From NCBI RefSeq assembly GCF_020510625.1, contig NZ_CP075191.1:3202501-3266500 (forward strand): 64,000 nucleotides of DNA, given 5' to 3'. The notes under the pieces were generated by a model. That model made no database searches. It was given only the letters and a program-made list of their open reading frames with translations, and was not told where the DNA came from. Shown piece by piece: positions 46,262 through 54,592 of the stretch. Position numbers and translations under genes: made by a program. Every line of letters begins with the position of its first letter. Position 1 is the first letter of the stretch. This stretch comes from Ferribacterium limneticum (GTDB taxonomy: Bacteria > Pseudomonadota > Gammaproteobacteria > Burkholderiales > Rhodocyclaceae).

Positions 46262-46290
46262 GCGGCAAGGTAATCGGCAAAACTTGCCGC
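46262..46290. repeat. inverted repeat between divergent flgB and flgA
   Basis: GCGGCAAG at 46262-46269 is exactly reversed by CTTGCCGC at 46283-46290, with 13 nt between; an inner copy CGGCAA/TTGCCG (46275-46280 and 46284-46289) overlaps. It lies upstream of the sigma-54 promoter of flgB, about where an enhancer-type activator such as FlrC would bind, and just before flgA. It could be an operator or a hairpin. Confidence 0.5.
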
Positions 46291-46332
46291 AAGAGATGGT
46301 CAGGCCAACGGTGAGTCAGGCAAAATGGCCGC

Positions 46333-47010
46333 ATGCTGCTTCGTTACCTCTGCCTCACCTTGATCCTGTTTTGCGCTGCCGGACTCCGCGCAGCCGAGAT
46401 GGATATCGTCATCGACACCGCCGAACGTTTTGCCCGCCTGCAAACGCAGGGCTTGCCAGGCAAGGTTCAGCTGACCGTCGGCAAGCTTGATGTCAGCCGC
46501 CTGCCACCTTGTACGGCACATGAAGGTTTCCTGCCGCCAGGCACGCGCCTGAGTGGTCGTACGCATGTCGGCGTGCGCTGCCTTGGCCCCAATGTGTGGA
46601 GCGTCCTGGTCCCCGTTCAGATCGCCATTTCCGGCCACTATGTCACCACCGCCCGTCCGCTTGTCGCCGGGCAGACCCTGGCTGCGGCCGATCTGACGTT
46701 GATATCGGGCGACCTGGCCGCCCTGCCCACCGGCACCATCACCGACCCGCAAGCGGCGATCGGCAAGACCTTGCGCAATTCCCTGGGTACTGGCCAGCCC
46801 TTGCGCAGTGATCAGCTGCAGGCGCCGCTGGTCATCCGCCAGGGGCAGTCGGTACGCGTGGTGTCCCGCGGTAGCAGCTTCGCCGTGACGGCGGAGGGCC
46901 GCGCCCTGAACAATGCCGCGGAAGGCCAACTCGCGCAGATCCGCATGACCTCGGGGCAGACCGTCAGCGGTATCGCCCGTGCCGATGGCAGTGTAGAAAT
47001 TTCCTTTTAG
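46333..47010 (+). CDS. flgA: P-ring assembly chaperone FlgA
   Basis: FlgA is a periplasmic chaperone for FlgI. The 225-residue product has a cleavable signal peptide (about 1-20, ending LRAAE) and the C-terminal SAF domain (about 105-165, with ARPLVAGQTLAAADLTLI). It ends with the conserved QTVSGIARADGSVEISF segment (in part). It is divergent from flgB. No clear sigma-54 or sigma-28 promoter was found on its side of the gap. Two nt after its stop begins the flgM promoter region. Confidence 0.95.
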   Translation: MLLRYLCLTLILFCAAGLRAAEMDIVIDTAERFARLQTQGLPGKVQLTVGKLDVSRLPPCTAHEGFLPPGTRLSGRTHVGVRCLGPNVWSVLVPVQIAISGHYVTTARPLVAGQTLAAADLTLISGDLAALPTGTITDPQAAIGKTLRNSLGTGQPLRSDQLQAPLVIRQGQSVRVVSRGSSFAVTAEGRALNNAAEGQLAQIRMTSGQTVSGIARADGSVEISF

Positions 47011-47012
47011 AC

Positions 47013-47039
47013 TAAAGTTTTAAATGGCCATGCCGTTAA
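47013..47039 (+). promoter_or_regulatory. sigma-28 (FliA) promoter of flgMN
   Basis: TAAAGTTT at 47013-47020 is a perfect -35; after 11 nt GCCGTTAA at 47032-47039 differs from the -10 consensus by one base. It stands 35 nt before the flgM ATG. This gives the usual feedback: FliA makes its own inhibitor FlgM, which is later exported. Confidence 0.94.
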
Positions 47040-47073
47040 ACTGGTCAAGTCCTAAAGTTTCGAGAAGATCGCC

Positions 47074-47361
47074 ATGAAGATCGACAGCACCTACAAGCCC
47101 GCCAGCACAGCCGTTTCAGGCAATACCGCCAGCCGCCAGCAAGCAGCTCCCACCCCTGCCCAGGATGCAGTCAGCCTGAGCCAGTTGGCCGGCAGCCTGC
47201 AAAGCATGGAGCAGCAACCGGTGAATACGGCTCGCGTTCAGGAAATCAAGCAGGCCATTTCGGAAGGTCGTTTCAAGATCAATCCGGAGGCTATCGCTGA
47301 CCGCCTGATCGAATCCGCCCGCGACCTGATCAGCAAATCAAGTAATCAGCGCCAGGCCTGA
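47074..47361 (+). CDS. flgM: anti-sigma-28 factor FlgM
   Basis: FlgM binds FliA and is exported when the hook is complete. The 95-residue product has a disordered Gln/Ala/Thr-rich N-terminal half and the conserved sigma-binding C-terminal half (about 50-90, ARVQEIKQAISEGRFKINPEAIADRLIES in part INPEAIADRLI). It is preceded by a near-perfect FliA promoter and its stop overlaps the flgN start by one nt. Confidence 0.95.
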   Translation: MKIDSTYKPASTAVSGNTASRQQAAPTPAQDAVSLSQLAGSLQSMEQQPVNTARVQEIKQAISEGRFKINPEAIADRLIESARDLISKSSNQRQA

Positions 47362-47825
47362 TGTCAAGCATCGCCCAGCTGATCGAACGGGAAATCGTGC
47401 TGATTTCCCGTTTTGTTTCATTACTGCAGCAGGAGCAGGACACGCTAAAGCACGCACGCATCGCCGAGTTGCCGGCGTTGACGACAGAAAAATCCGCGCT
47501 GGTCGAACAGCTCAACACCCTGGAAGCCGACCGGCTGCTCGCCATTGGGGTCAAACAGAACGAGCGGGCGCCGTTGGCTATGGAAGCTTGGCTGAAGAAC
47601 AACCCGGACGAACGCCTGGCTGCTGAAAGCTGGCTAAAACTACTGGAATTGGCTCGACAAGCCAAGAGCGCGCATCAGATTAACGCCCGACTGCTCGACA
47701 TGCATGCCCGGCAGACGACCGAACTGCTGGCGGCCCTGACTCGTCAGGTCGAGAAACCGGCACTTTATGGCGCCAGTGGCCAGACCATGCCGGCGAGCGG
47801 CAGCCGGATTATCGATTCGGCCTGA
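47361..47825 (+). CDS. flgN: FlgN chaperone
   Basis: FlgN is the export chaperone for FlgK and FlgL. The 154-residue helical product has the family-like LLQQEQDTLKHARIAELPALTTEKSALVEQL segment (in part EQDTLKHARIAELPAL). FlgN is poorly conserved in sequence, so location behind flgM, length and coiled-coil content support the call. It starts in the flgM stop (TGATG). It converges with motD; the 77-nt gap has only a weak hairpin. Confidence 0.88.
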   Translation: MSSIAQLIEREIVLISRFVSLLQQEQDTLKHARIAELPALTTEKSALVEQLNTLEADRLLAIGVKQNERAPLAMEAWLKNNPDERLAAESWLKLLELARQAKSAHQINARLLDMHARQTTELLAALTRQVEKPALYGASGQTMPASGSRIIDSA

Positions 47826-47902
47826 AGCCCCGTGCGCGACGACTGCCCAGAAAATGGGACAGCAAGCGCCTCAAGCTGCCTCGGCAAAGCGCTCGCCGCC
47901 CG

Positions 47903-48682
47903 CTATGGCAAGCGAGCTTCTTTCAGTTCAGTCGGCTCTTCTGGTCGATTCGAATCGATCAGGATACTCACCCGGCGATTCCTGGCCCTTCCCTCCACCG
48001 TAGTATTGGTTTCGAGCGGGCGGGTTTCTCCGTAGCCAATCGCCGTCAAACGCTCGGCACCGACGCCACCGTCGTTGAATAAGCGCAATACCGTAGTTGC
48101 CCGCATGGCCGACAACTCCCAGTTCGAGGGAAATTGCGCGGTTGCAATCGGCACATTGTCAGTGTGGCCTTCAATCGTAATAGGAAAATCCGAAGCCGCC
48201 AGCACTTGTGCGATAGCCAACATTGCACTGATCGATGCACTCTGCAACTTGGCCTGCCCAGCAGGAAAAAGAATGCTGTCGTTGATTTCAATCGTCACGC
48301 CACGGCTGGTTTCCAGCAGGCGCACCTTGCCCTGAGCGACCAAGGGCTGAAGCGCTTCCATGATGTCGGAGGCGACATTTTTCATTTTATGCCGCTGCTC
48401 AACTTTCTTCTGTTCCTGCAATTTGTCCGGCTTGGCAATCGGCTTGACCGGCATCAGCGGGGCCCCCTGTATCACCGCAATCGGCTGCCCTCCGGGCTGG
48501 GCTGTCACATTCTTGAAGGCATTGGTCAGCGAATTGGACAGAACCTTGTACTTGCCCTCGTTAACAGAGGAGATGGCGTACATCACCACGAAGAAGGCAA
48601 ACAGCAGGGTGATGAAATCCGCGTAGGAAACGAGCCAGCGCTCGTGGTTCTCGTGCTCTTCCTCGCGACGCCGCCGAGCCAT
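47903..48682 (-). CDS. motD: stator protein MotD (MotB family)
   Basis: MotB-family stator subunit that anchors MotC to peptidoglycan. The 259-residue product has one membrane span (about 17-38) with the proton-carrying D22 in SYADFITLLFAFF. A C-terminal OmpA-like peptidoglycan-binding domain (about 130-245, GHTDNVPIATAQFPSNWELS) follows. Pairing with MotC after fliA matches the motCD locus of pseudomonads; a separate motAB may exist elsewhere. Its start overlaps the MotC stop by one nt. Confidence 0.93.
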   Translation of the reverse strand: MARRRREEEHENHERWLVSYADFITLLFAFFVVMYAISSVNEGKYKVLSNSLTNAFKNVTAQPGGQPIAVIQGAPLMPVKPIAKPDKLQEQKKVEQRHKMKNVASDIMEALQPLVAQGKVRLLETSRGVTIEINDSILFPAGQAKLQSASISAMLAIAQVLAASDFPITIEGHTDNVPIATAQFPSNWELSAMRATTVLRLFNDGGVGAERLTAIGYGETRPLETNTTVEGRARNRRVSILIDSNRPEEPTELKEARLP

Positions 48683-49425
48683 TAGTTCAGGTAGCCTTTC
48701 AGACGGCCTTCAATGATCCGCGGGTTGTCCCCCACAGCAATGCCAACCAACCCGTCGACCAGCATTTCGCGAGTCGAGACCATCCGCATAATGTAGTACT
48801 TGAGCTTGGCGGCTATCGGCAGATAGACCAGATTGGCCAGCCCGACGCCATAGATCGTGGCGACGAAGGCGACGGCAATCCCCGCCCCCAATTTGGTCGG
48901 ATCGGACAGGTTCTCCATCACATGGATAAGGCCCATTACCGCACCGAGAATCCCGATCGTTGGTGAATACCCCCCGGCCGCTTCCCAGATTTTTGCCGAC
49001 TGACGCCACTCATCTTCGAAGGTATTGATCTCGACTTCGAGCAATTCGCGAATGCGCTCTGGATCGGCGCCATCGACCAGAAGCTGCAATCCCCGGCGGG
49101 CAAATTCGTCCTTGATCCCGGGAATATGATTCTCCAGAGCCAACAGGCCTTCCCGCCGCGAGAGTTGGCTCCAGTTCAATATTTGGTCGATCAGGCGCTT
49201 CTGTTCAATGACGGGCGGCACCCAGACCCATTTGACCATTTTCATGCCACGCCTGAAAACGTGGATCGGGCTTTGCAGCAAGACTGCCCCCAGCGTGCCA
49301 CCGAGCACGATAAGCAGGGCAGTTGGCTGAACCAGGGAGCCGACATGGCCACCTTCGAGAATTTGACCGCCAATGATCGCAAAAAGGCCAATGGCGATGC
49401 CGGCCAGACTGATCTTATCCATCAA
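48682..49425 (-). CDS. motC: stator protein MotC (MotA family)
   Basis: MotA-family stator subunit with about four membrane spans. The 247-residue product has the cytoplasmic loop around LLEVEINTFEDEWRQSAK and the conserved GGYSPTIGILGAVMGLIHVM followed by GAGIAVAFVATIYGVGLANL. Two proline positions near the third and fourth helices are in place. Its start overlaps the fliA stop by four nt. Short MotC-type proteins without the MotA extension fit this length. Confidence 0.93.
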   Translation of the reverse strand: MMDKISLAGIAIGLFAIIGGQILEGGHVGSLVQPTALLIVLGGTLGAVLLQSPIHVFRRGMKMVKWVWVPPVIEQKRLIDQILNWSQLSRREGLLALENHIPGIKDEFARRGLQLLVDGADPERIRELLEVEINTFEDEWRQSAKIWEAAGGYSPTIGILGAVMGLIHVMENLSDPTKLGAGIAVAFVATIYGVGLANLVYLPIAAKLKYYIMRMVSTREMLVDGLVGIAVGDNPRIIEGRLKGYLN

Positions 49426-50168
49426 GCCTTCTCCTTGCGGCGTTTTGCGGCCTTCGGGATTTCTCCGACAATCTGGCTGCGCAGGCGAGCGATCGCCTGG
49501 CTATGCAACTGACAGACGCGAGATTCGGTAACGCCCATCACCTCGCCGATTTCCCGCAAATTGAGGTCCTGTTCGTAATACAGGGCCATCATCAGTTTTT
49601 CCCGCTCGGGAAGTCCGCCAATTGCCGCCACCAGCAAGGCCTTGACGCCCCGATCCTCGAGAATGGAGGCAGGGTCGGCTGCATTGTCAGTCAAGTGGCG
49701 CTCGAGAAAATCCTCCTCGCCATCGCCGGCCAAATCGTCGAAATAGACCAGTTGGTGACCGCGGGCGTCTTGCAGGGTTTTTTGGTAGTCAGCCAATGAC
49801 ATACCGAGCGCCTCGGCCAACTCCCTCTCGGAGGGTACTCGGCCACGCTCGTGCTCAAGCTGATTGATCGCTGCCTCAATGCGCCGCAACTCACGACGAA
49901 GATTGCGTGGCAACCAGTCGTTTTCCCGCAATCCATCCAGCATGGCGCCGCGGATACGCTGAGTGGCATAGGTTTCGAACTGGGCGCCAAAACCTTCCTG
50001 GAAGCGATCGATTGCATCAAGCAAGCCGATCATGCCGTTCTGAACCAGATCATCGAACTGAACGCTGGGCGGCAAACGCGCCATCAAGTGATAGGCGATA
50101 CGCTTCACCAGCGGCGCGAAGCGCTGAACCAACTGATCCCTGTCTGGCTGCCCGGCAGCGTTATACAT
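49422..50168 (-). CDS. fliA: flagellar sigma-28 factor FliA
   Basis: FliA directs RNA polymerase to the late flagellar and chemotaxis promoters. The 248-residue product has sigma regions 2 (ATQRIRGAMLDGLRENDWLPR near 90-110), 3 and 4 (GEVMGVTESRVCQLHSQAIARLR near the end), with the normal family length. The ATG at 50168 overlaps the flhG stop (TGATG); a TTG one codon earlier is possible. Four sites that fit its consensus lie in the window, at fliC, flgK, flgM and cheV. Confidence 0.97.
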   Translation of the reverse strand: MYNAAGQPDRDQLVQRFAPLVKRIAYHLMARLPPSVQFDDLVQNGMIGLLDAIDRFQEGFGAQFETYATQRIRGAMLDGLRENDWLPRNLRRELRRIEAAINQLEHERGRVPSERELAEALGMSLADYQKTLQDARGHQLVYFDDLAGDGEEDFLERHLTDNAADPASILEDRGVKALLVAAIGGLPEREKLMMALYYEQDLNLREIGEVMGVTESRVCQLHSQAIARLRSQIVGEIPKAAKRRKEKA

Positions 50169-51058
50169 CAAGCTCGAAGTACGTTGGGTGTTATGCGTTG
50201 GCTCAAGTGTAACAGTTGCTGCATGAATTGCTCGACCCCTCCCGCTTCACTCTCGCTGCGCTGCCAGTACAGCATGTCGGATGCGATATCGCGGAAGGCC
50301 TCGGCAGCCAGTGAATCCGGCGCCTGAACAAGGACCGGGCGACACAACTGAGCGGACTGACGGAGCGCTTCATCAAGCGGGATTGCACCGGCATAATCCA
50401 GACGGGCAATACCTCGCTGGGCGGCTACCTGAGCGATATTTTCATAGATCGAACGAGCATCCGGCTGACTGCGCACCTTATTGACCAGGATACGGAAATG
50501 CTTGCGCGAAAATGCGTGGCTAACCTTTTTGATCAACGAGTAGGCTTCCGTGATCGAAGCACTGCTGCCCGACAGGACAACAACCGCCTCCTGAGCCGCC
50601 AGCCCGAATGGAGAAAAGCCATTCGGATGAGCCATGCTGGCGTCGACCAGAATCACATCAATGGGTCGCTCCAGCCCCGACATCGCGTCGAGCAGGGTTT
50701 GCTGTTGCGGCAGGGATAAACGACCGAGCTTTTTGACGGCACGCGCCGCCGGCAGAACCCGCAGGCCATGCATCGGTTGCAACAAAACCTGGGACAAAGG
50801 CAGTTCTCGTTGAACCACATTCAGCAAATCGTTCCGGGCGACCAAGCCAAAGGTGGCAGCAATGTCATCACCCGGCGCATGCTCGTCGATGATCAGCACT
50901 TCCTTGCCGAGGCGAGCCAGCGCCACGCCGATATTGGCGACGGCCACGCTACGCCCGACGCCCTCGCATCCAGCGACAAAAGTGACTACCTGCAGTTGCT
51001 GGCCACCGCCCAGCAGGCGCCGCAGGCCAGCGGCCTGATCGACACGAAAATCAGCCAC
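50168..51058 (-). CDS. flhG: flagellar number regulator FlhG/FleN (ParA-like)
   Basis: FlhG limits flagellar number, in part by stimulating the FlhF GTPase. The 296-residue product has the N-terminal DQAxxLR activation motif at residues 7-13 (DQAAGLR). The Walker A loop is degenerate: GCEGVGRS at about 30-37, with Arg in place of the catalytic Lys. The GTG at 51058 is chosen because GGAGG stands five nt before it and the DQA motif then sits at residue 7; a TTG at 51076 is a weaker choice. It overlaps flhF and fliA. Confidence 0.9.
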   Translation of the reverse strand: MADFRVDQAAGLRRLLGGGQQLQVVTFVAGCEGVGRSVAVANIGVALARLGKEVLIIDEHAPGDDIAATFGLVARNDLLNVVQRELPLSQVLLQPMHGLRVLPAARAVKKLGRLSLPQQQTLLDAMSGLERPIDVILVDASMAHPNGFSPFGLAAQEAVVVLSGSSASITEAYSLIKKVSHAFSRKHFRILVNKVRSQPDARSIYENIAQVAAQRGIARLDYAGAIPLDEALRQSAQLCRPVLVQAPDSLAAEAFRDIASDMLYWQRSESEAGGVEQFMQQLLHLSQRITPNVLRA

Positions 51059-52511
51059 GACGTCCTCCGACCGCAACCATGCCGGCGTTGGCCATCATCA
51101 GCGCAGGTTCCACACCATCGTATTTATGCGGAGAGCTTTCCGGCACATCCTTGAAGGCACGATGCAACAGGTAGCTTCGGTTTGGCAGATGCAGATCTTC
51201 CGGTACGCGCTGGCCATTCGATACGTACAGCAGCTTCAGGCTGTGCCGCATGATCACATCCAGGGCCGTTGCCAGACTGGCCGCTTCATCAATCTTGGTC
51301 AGAATGCAACCCGCCAGGGTATCGCCGGCATAGGCTCGCACGACATCGTCCAGCGTATCGCCACGCGCTGTCGAATTCAGCAGCAACAGACGCTTCACAT
51401 CACAGCCGGCCAGCATGTCGGTCAATTCCGGCACCAGCTTGTCCTTCTGGCTCATGCCCATGGTGTCGATCAGGACCATGTGCTTGTGCTGCAATTCAAT
51501 CAGGGTCTGGCGCAGTTCAGTCGCATCCTTGACCAGATGAACAGAAACACCAAGGATACGGCCGTAGATGCGCAGCTGCTCATGCGCCCCGATCCGGTAG
51601 CCGTCCGTGGTGACCAAGGCTACCTTGCTCGGACCATGCCGCAACACACAGCGCGCCGCCAGCTTTGCAGTCGTTGTCGTCTTGCCTACGCCAGTTGGCC
51701 CGACCAGCGCGTAAACACCGCCCCGATCGACGATATCGTTTTCGTTGCCGATGGTCATCAGTGAGCGGTCCGCAGCCCCCTTTACCCAGGCCATGGCCTC
51801 GATATTATTCATTTCGTGAGGCAAATCGGTGAGCAGATCGCGCGCAAATTGCGGAGAAAACCCGGCATCAAGCATCTGGCGCAGAATTTCTGTCTTCACC
51901 GGCTCGGAGCGAGCCGTCTCTCCCCAAGCAAAGCCGGCCAGATGCTGCTCGACAATCCGGCGCAGCGAACGAATTTCCTCCATCACCTCCATCGGCACCA
52001 CGTCAGCCTCCGGGCGACGCTGCGGTGCAGCCTGGGTTGGTGCTGGAGCAGCCGGCGGCAGCGGATTCCCAACCGGGCGCTGCGGTGCAACCGGTATAGC
52101 CCCTGAACGGCCAAGGTCAAGATTGCGCAAGGCGCCATTTTTCGGAATACCGGCGTTCACCGTCCCTGCAGGCTTCTGTGCAGCCGCCTGAGCGATATTT
52201 TGCCGGGGCATCTGGGGCGCCTGGGACATGACCGGCGGGGGAGTCGGTTGCGAGATGCGAGCCCGTGCAGAATTCAACACAACACGGTAGTCGTCATCAA
52301 ATTCGTTTTGTTGCGGCCGCCTTTCTGGCGGTGCGCGATCGGCCACCGGTGTGGGCACGATCATCGCCATGTCGCGGGCAGCAACAGCCATGATCTCAAC
52401 CCCACCCGGAACCCCTCGGTTTGAAAGGATGATCGCGTCGTTACCGAGCGTTTCCTTCACTTTCCTCAAGGCATCCCTTGCATTGGCCGCGATGAATTTT
52501 CTGACGTTCAT
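51051..52511 (-). CDS. flhF: flagellar placement GTPase FlhF
   Basis: FlhF is an SRP-family GTPase that sets flagellar position, usually at the pole. The 486-residue product has a basic and Pro/Gln-rich N-terminal part (about 1-170), an N domain (about 175-255) and a G domain with Walker A GPTGVGKT at 271-278 followed by the usual KLAARCVLRHG. Its start overlaps the flhA stop (ATGA). With FlhG this supports polar flagellation. Confidence 0.95.
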   Translation of the reverse strand: MNVRKFIAANARDALRKVKETLGNDAIILSNRGVPGGVEIMAVAARDMAMIVPTPVADRAPPERRPQQNEFDDDYRVVLNSARARISQPTPPPVMSQAPQMPRQNIAQAAAQKPAGTVNAGIPKNGALRNLDLGRSGAIPVAPQRPVGNPLPPAAPAPTQAAPQRRPEADVVPMEVMEEIRSLRRIVEQHLAGFAWGETARSEPVKTEILRQMLDAGFSPQFARDLLTDLPHEMNNIEAMAWVKGAADRSLMTIGNENDIVDRGGVYALVGPTGVGKTTTTAKLAARCVLRHGPSKVALVTTDGYRIGAHEQLRIYGRILGVSVHLVKDATELRQTLIELQHKHMVLIDTMGMSQKDKLVPELTDMLAGCDVKRLLLLNSTARGDTLDDVVRAYAGDTLAGCILTKIDEAASLATALDVIMRHSLKLLYVSNGQRVPEDLHLPNRSYLLHRAFKDVPESSPHKYDGVEPALMMANAGMVAVGGRRG

Positions 52512-54592
52512 GTTCTACCTCCGATGATCGAGGTCACCTTGATAATTCGAGCTTCAGGCACTTCGTTGTGTGACAGCACCTTCAACTGGGGAATGGTGCG
52601 GCGCAGAAATTTGGAAAGGAGCAAACGCAGGCTACCCGGCACCAGCAATACCGCCGGCAGGCCAAGCCCCTCCTGGCGCTCGGCAGCAGCCGCAGTCTCG
52701 CGGACCAGCGTATCCGCCAGCCCCGGCTCGAAACTGGTGTTTTCAGAACCGCCGGCGACGGCTTGGGAGAGCAGGCGCTCAAGCGTCGGATCAAGCGACA
52801 TGACCTGCATTTCGCTGCTTCCGGGGAAGATCTGCTGGACAATCGCGCGGCCAAGCGCCATGCGCACCTGGGTCGACAGGTCGTCGGCGTTCTGGGTACG
52901 CGTCGCGTGATCGGCCACCGTTTCGATAATGGTTCGCATGTCGCGGATATGGACGCCTTCCTCGAGCATCGCCTGCAAGACTTTTTGCAGGATGCCGAGC
53001 GGCAAAACCTTGGGCACCAGATCCTCGACCAGCTTGGGCATTTCCTTCGCCAGATGGTCGAGCAGTTGCTGCACTTCCTGGCGCCCCAGCAGCTCCGCCG
53101 CGTGGGTCAGAATCAGATGATTGAGGTGGGTCGCAACCACCGTCGAGGCATCAACGACGGTATAACCATAGGCTTGGGCCTGATCGCGCTGACCGGCATC
53201 AATCCAAGTAGCCGGCAAGCCGAAGGCCGGATCCTTCGTCGTCGCACCATTGAGGGTACCTGCGACACGCCCCGGATTGATGGCCAGATACTGTCCAGCA
53301 TAGGCCTCGCCCTGCCCGACCTCCACGCCCTTGAGCAGGATGCGATAGGCGTTTGGCTTCAACTCCAGGTTGTCGCGAATGTGCACTGGGGAAACCAGAA
53401 AACCGACTTCCTGAGCAAATTTCTTGCGAATGCCACGGATACGGCGCAACAACTCGCCATCCTGCGACTTGTCGACCAGTGGAATCAGACGGTAGCCAAC
53501 TTCCAGACCCAGCACATCCAGCGGCGCCACATCGCTCCAACTGGCCTCCAGGGCCTCCGGAACGGCAGCCGGCGCAACCGGCACCGGCGTCGCGACAACG
53601 AGCTTTTCACGCTTAGCCATTGTCCAGGCAAACCAGCCAAGCGAAGATGCCAGCATCAGGAAGACCAGATTCGGCATGCCCGGAATCAAGCCCAGGAAGC
53701 CCACAATGGCAGCCGTCACACCCAGGACTTTCGCGCTGCGGAACATCTGGCCCATCACCTGCTGGCCTATATCACGGTCATCGGAAACCCGGGTCACCAC
53801 CATACCGGCCGCGATGGAAATGATCAGGCCTGGGATCTGGGCAACCAGACCGTCACCGATGGTCAGCAAGGTATAGTTCTTGGCAGCCTGCGCCAATTCC
53901 ATGTTGTGCTGCAGCACCCCAACGATCAGGCCGCCAACGACATTGAGCAACATGATGATGATGCCGGCCACGGCATCACCACGCACAAACTTCGAGGCAC
54001 CGTCCATGGAACCGAAGAACTCAGCTTCCCGTGAAATTTCGGTTCGCCGCTTGCGGGCCTCTTCCTCACCGATCAGGCCGGCATTGAGGTCGGCATCGAT
54101 CGCCATCTGCTTGCCCGGCATCGCGTCAAGCGTGAAGCGCGCCGAGACTTCCGCTACCCGGCCGGCACCCTTGGTGATCACGACGAAGTTGATAACCACC
54201 AGGATCAGGAAAACCATGATGCCGACGGCAAAATTTCCACCGACCAAGAAGTGCCCGAAGGCCTCAATGACCTTGCCAGCCGCATCCGGCCCGTTGTGGC
54301 CCTCAAGCATGACGATCCGGGTCGAGGCCACGTTCAGCGACAGGCGTAGCAACGTAGTGACCAGCAGCACCGTCGGAAACACCGAAAAATCCAGCGTTTT
54401 CTGGGTATTGACCGCAACCAGCAAGACCAGCACCGAAATTGCGATATTGAACGTAAAGAACACATCCAGCACGAACGCCGGAAGCGGCAGCACCATCATC
54501 GCCAGGATCATCAGGATCAGGATGGGTGCCGCCAGCTGCGTGACGTTCATGCGTCCCAGAAGGCCTTGCATGCTGAGTGATGAGGCAGCCAT
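52508..54592 (-). CDS. flhA: flagellar export-gate protein FlhA
   Basis: FlhA is the main export-gate protein and docks chaperone-substrate complexes. The 694-residue product has about eight membrane spans in its first half, with the conserved cytoplasmic loop RFTLDAMPGKQMAIDADLNA. The large C-terminal cytoplasmic domain (about 350-694) follows. It starts immediately after the flhB stop, and overlaps flhF by four nt. Confidence 0.97.
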   Translation of the reverse strand: MAASSLSMQGLLGRMNVTQLAAPILILMILAMMVLPLPAFVLDVFFTFNIAISVLVLLVAVNTQKTLDFSVFPTVLLVTTLLRLSLNVASTRIVMLEGHNGPDAAGKVIEAFGHFLVGGNFAVGIMVFLILVVINFVVITKGAGRVAEVSARFTLDAMPGKQMAIDADLNAGLIGEEEARKRRTEISREAEFFGSMDGASKFVRGDAVAGIIIMLLNVVGGLIVGVLQHNMELAQAAKNYTLLTIGDGLVAQIPGLIISIAAGMVVTRVSDDRDIGQQVMGQMFRSAKVLGVTAAIVGFLGLIPGMPNLVFLMLASSLGWFAWTMAKREKLVVATPVPVAPAAVPEALEASWSDVAPLDVLGLEVGYRLIPLVDKSQDGELLRRIRGIRKKFAQEVGFLVSPVHIRDNLELKPNAYRILLKGVEVGQGEAYAGQYLAINPGRVAGTLNGATTKDPAFGLPATWIDAGQRDQAQAYGYTVVDASTVVATHLNHLILTHAAELLGRQEVQQLLDHLAKEMPKLVEDLVPKVLPLGILQKVLQAMLEEGVHIRDMRTIIETVADHATRTQNADDLSTQVRMALGRAIVQQIFPGSSEMQVMSLDPTLERLLSQAVAGGSENTSFEPGLADTLVRETAAAAERQEGLGLPAVLLVPGSLRLLLSKFLRRTIPQLKVLSHNEVPEARIIKVTSIIGGRT

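Noticed and set aside
52763..54034. 423-residue open frame on the plus strand
   Set aside because: Antisense to flhA with biased His/Gln/Arg composition; no domain.
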